Source of the DNA: Chara braunii
Lineage: Eukaryota; Streptophyta; Charophyceae; Charales; Characeae
Length of the DNA: 40,314 nucleotides
Assembly: GCA_003427395.1 (NCBI GenBank)
Contig: BFEA01000003.1
Location: forward strand, 8,747,618-8,787,931
Direction: 5' to 3'
The notes below the pieces were generated by a model that had not been told where the DNA came from, searched no databases, and was given only the letters and a program-made list of their open reading frames with translations. The position numbers and the translations under genes are program-made. This document shows, one piece after another, positions 39,370 through 40,314 of this stretch (position 1 is the stretch's first letter; every line of letters starts with the position of its first letter).

Positions 39370-39560
39370 CATAGTGCTGGAAACCGGGTCCAGCGTCCCA
39401 TATCCACTCTACTCTGCCATTCCTATCTTGCAGCAGGGTCAGCTGAACTCAACCGAAATCTTTTGAGATTTATAGAAGAATACTTGAAGAGTACTGAAGA
39501 TTTATAAGAGTTGTGGGGGTCCTCACCTGCTGGGAACCGGGCCCAGCGTCCCATGACTAT
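39370..39560 (-). repeat. Two partial copies of the short repeat end
   Basis: CTGGAAACCGGGTCCAGCGT then CCCAT at about 39379, and CTGGGAACCGGGCCCAGCGT then CCCATGA at about 39530. Both match only the 5' end of the poly(A)-tailed family, in the same inverted orientation as copy 3. They may be tandem or composite remnants. Confidence 0.65.
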
Positions 39561-40251
39561 TCTGTGCAAAATAACACCCCTCCCCTAGCTCCAGCGCTCG
39601 ACCTGCTGTCCTCATGGCGTCCCGTATCCCGTATACCACAAACAGAGCCTCTGAGCAAAAGGAGGGTTTTGAATTTTAGTGATTTAGATGACTCTAGGCC
39701 CCCAAGTACTCCTCCAGGGCCCATGGGTGACCTGCGAAAGAACACGACCTCATCTATGGATTCTCAAAATTTCAGATTTTTGTGCATGTTCGTTCGAGCA
39801 CAGAAAATCATCAAAGTTACCTCTTGCAGAACACCTATTTCGTTGTGCCTGACCTCCCTGTTTTGAGAAGACGGGGCTCAATGCCTGGGCCTAAAGGCCC
39901 TTTTGCAGTTCACATGCCCTTACTTCTTTTTGCGTTCTGCTTCTACCCGGGGTTCGGTCCAAGCCCCCCACTTCTTTTTGGGGTCCACTTCTACCCGAGG
40001 ACCGGTCCTTCCTTTTTCCAAAAGTCCTGGTTCTAGCAGAGCTAGCTGTAGGTAGTCCGCAGTTTAGCCAAGGACCGGTCCCCCAAATTTTTTTGCCCCC
40101 TAAGAACCCACTTTGCGTCTTGGTCGCCCGCCGCCAAAAATGCGACAACTTGACACAGACGCGGAAGCCCACTATACCGCAGCCTAAGGGCTGCGAATTC
40201 CACTCTACCCACATTCTTTAGGGGTATTTTAAACGCAAGCTTTCAGGAATA
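39561..40251. other. Unassigned sequence
   Basis: No gene recognised. Two short near-repeats around 39950-40010 (CTTCTTTTTG.G.TC...CTTCTACCCG.GG). It ends at the second copy of the 63-bp repeat. Confidence 0.4.
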
Positions 40252-40314
40252 ATTGTCTACCGCGTGGGCGCGGGGAACGCAGCCCTAAGGTAGCCAAATC
40301 AATGAGACTAAGAG
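40252..40314. repeat. 63-bp direct repeat, copy 2, cut by window edge
   Basis: Second copy of the sequence at 38679-38741, offset by 1573 bp. It reaches the last base of the window, so the repeat may extend further. Confidence 0.88.

Overview
This window looks like nuclear DNA from a streptophyte, most likely a charophycean green alga such as Chara. That placement is inferred: the one clear host-type gene is a plant-type SUVH histone methyltransferase (SRA + pre-SET + SET + post-SET), and the rest is a dense, nested load of decayed retroelements, small DNA transposons, GA/CT microsatellites and long homopolymers. No organelle genes, rRNA genes, convincing tRNA genes or CRISPR arrays were seen. 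A single unresolved base (N) lies inside a GA tract.

Layout. 1-1393: microsatellites and a pyrimidine-rich tandem duplication. 1394-9970: a Ty3/gypsy chromodomain retrotransposon with both LTRs, an initiator-Met-type primer binding site, gag, and protease-RT-RNase H-integrase-chromodomain, all broken by stops, frameshifts and a 105-bp TA-flanked foldback element. About 10150-14544: a 5'-truncated non-LTR element (LINE A). 14545-16434: the 3' end of a second LINE (LINE B), split by a roughly 942-bp inverted-repeat element. 16435-19130: mostly non-coding, with proline-rich reading-frame remnants on the minus strand, a short poly(A)-tailed repeat and a 140-bp GA tract. 19130-25671: an old LINE fragment (LINE E) into which a younger LINE (LINE C: partial endonuclease, RT, zinc knuckle, poly(A)) has inserted. 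LINE C is itself interrupted by a poly(A)-only insertion and a roughly 995-bp element. 26163-26331: another poly(A)-tailed short repeat.

The second uninterrupted reading frame (minus strand, 26980-28272, 430 codons) encodes a protein with a Josephin-like cysteine peptidase core followed by two tandem RING-like Cys/His clusters. A deubiquitinase-like module and E3-like modules in one chain is the most unusual thing here. From 28303 to 31527 there are remnants, small repeats and an orphan LINE tail. The SUVH gene (minus strand, 31582-35166, 1194 codons, no introns) sits between a 35-nt G tract and a 56-nt C tract. Its upstream side (35305-38505) is pyrimidine-rich DNA, a 751-bp tandem duplication and further short tandem duplications. 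The window ends in a 63-bp sequence that also occurs at 38679.

Functionally, the SUVH enzyme is of the family that couples methylated-DNA recognition to H3K9 methylation and transposon silencing. The surrounding elements show decay compatible with silenced, cytosine-methylated DNA. No operon-like cooperation between genes is implied. Domain calls rest on motif reading alone; no database searches were possible.
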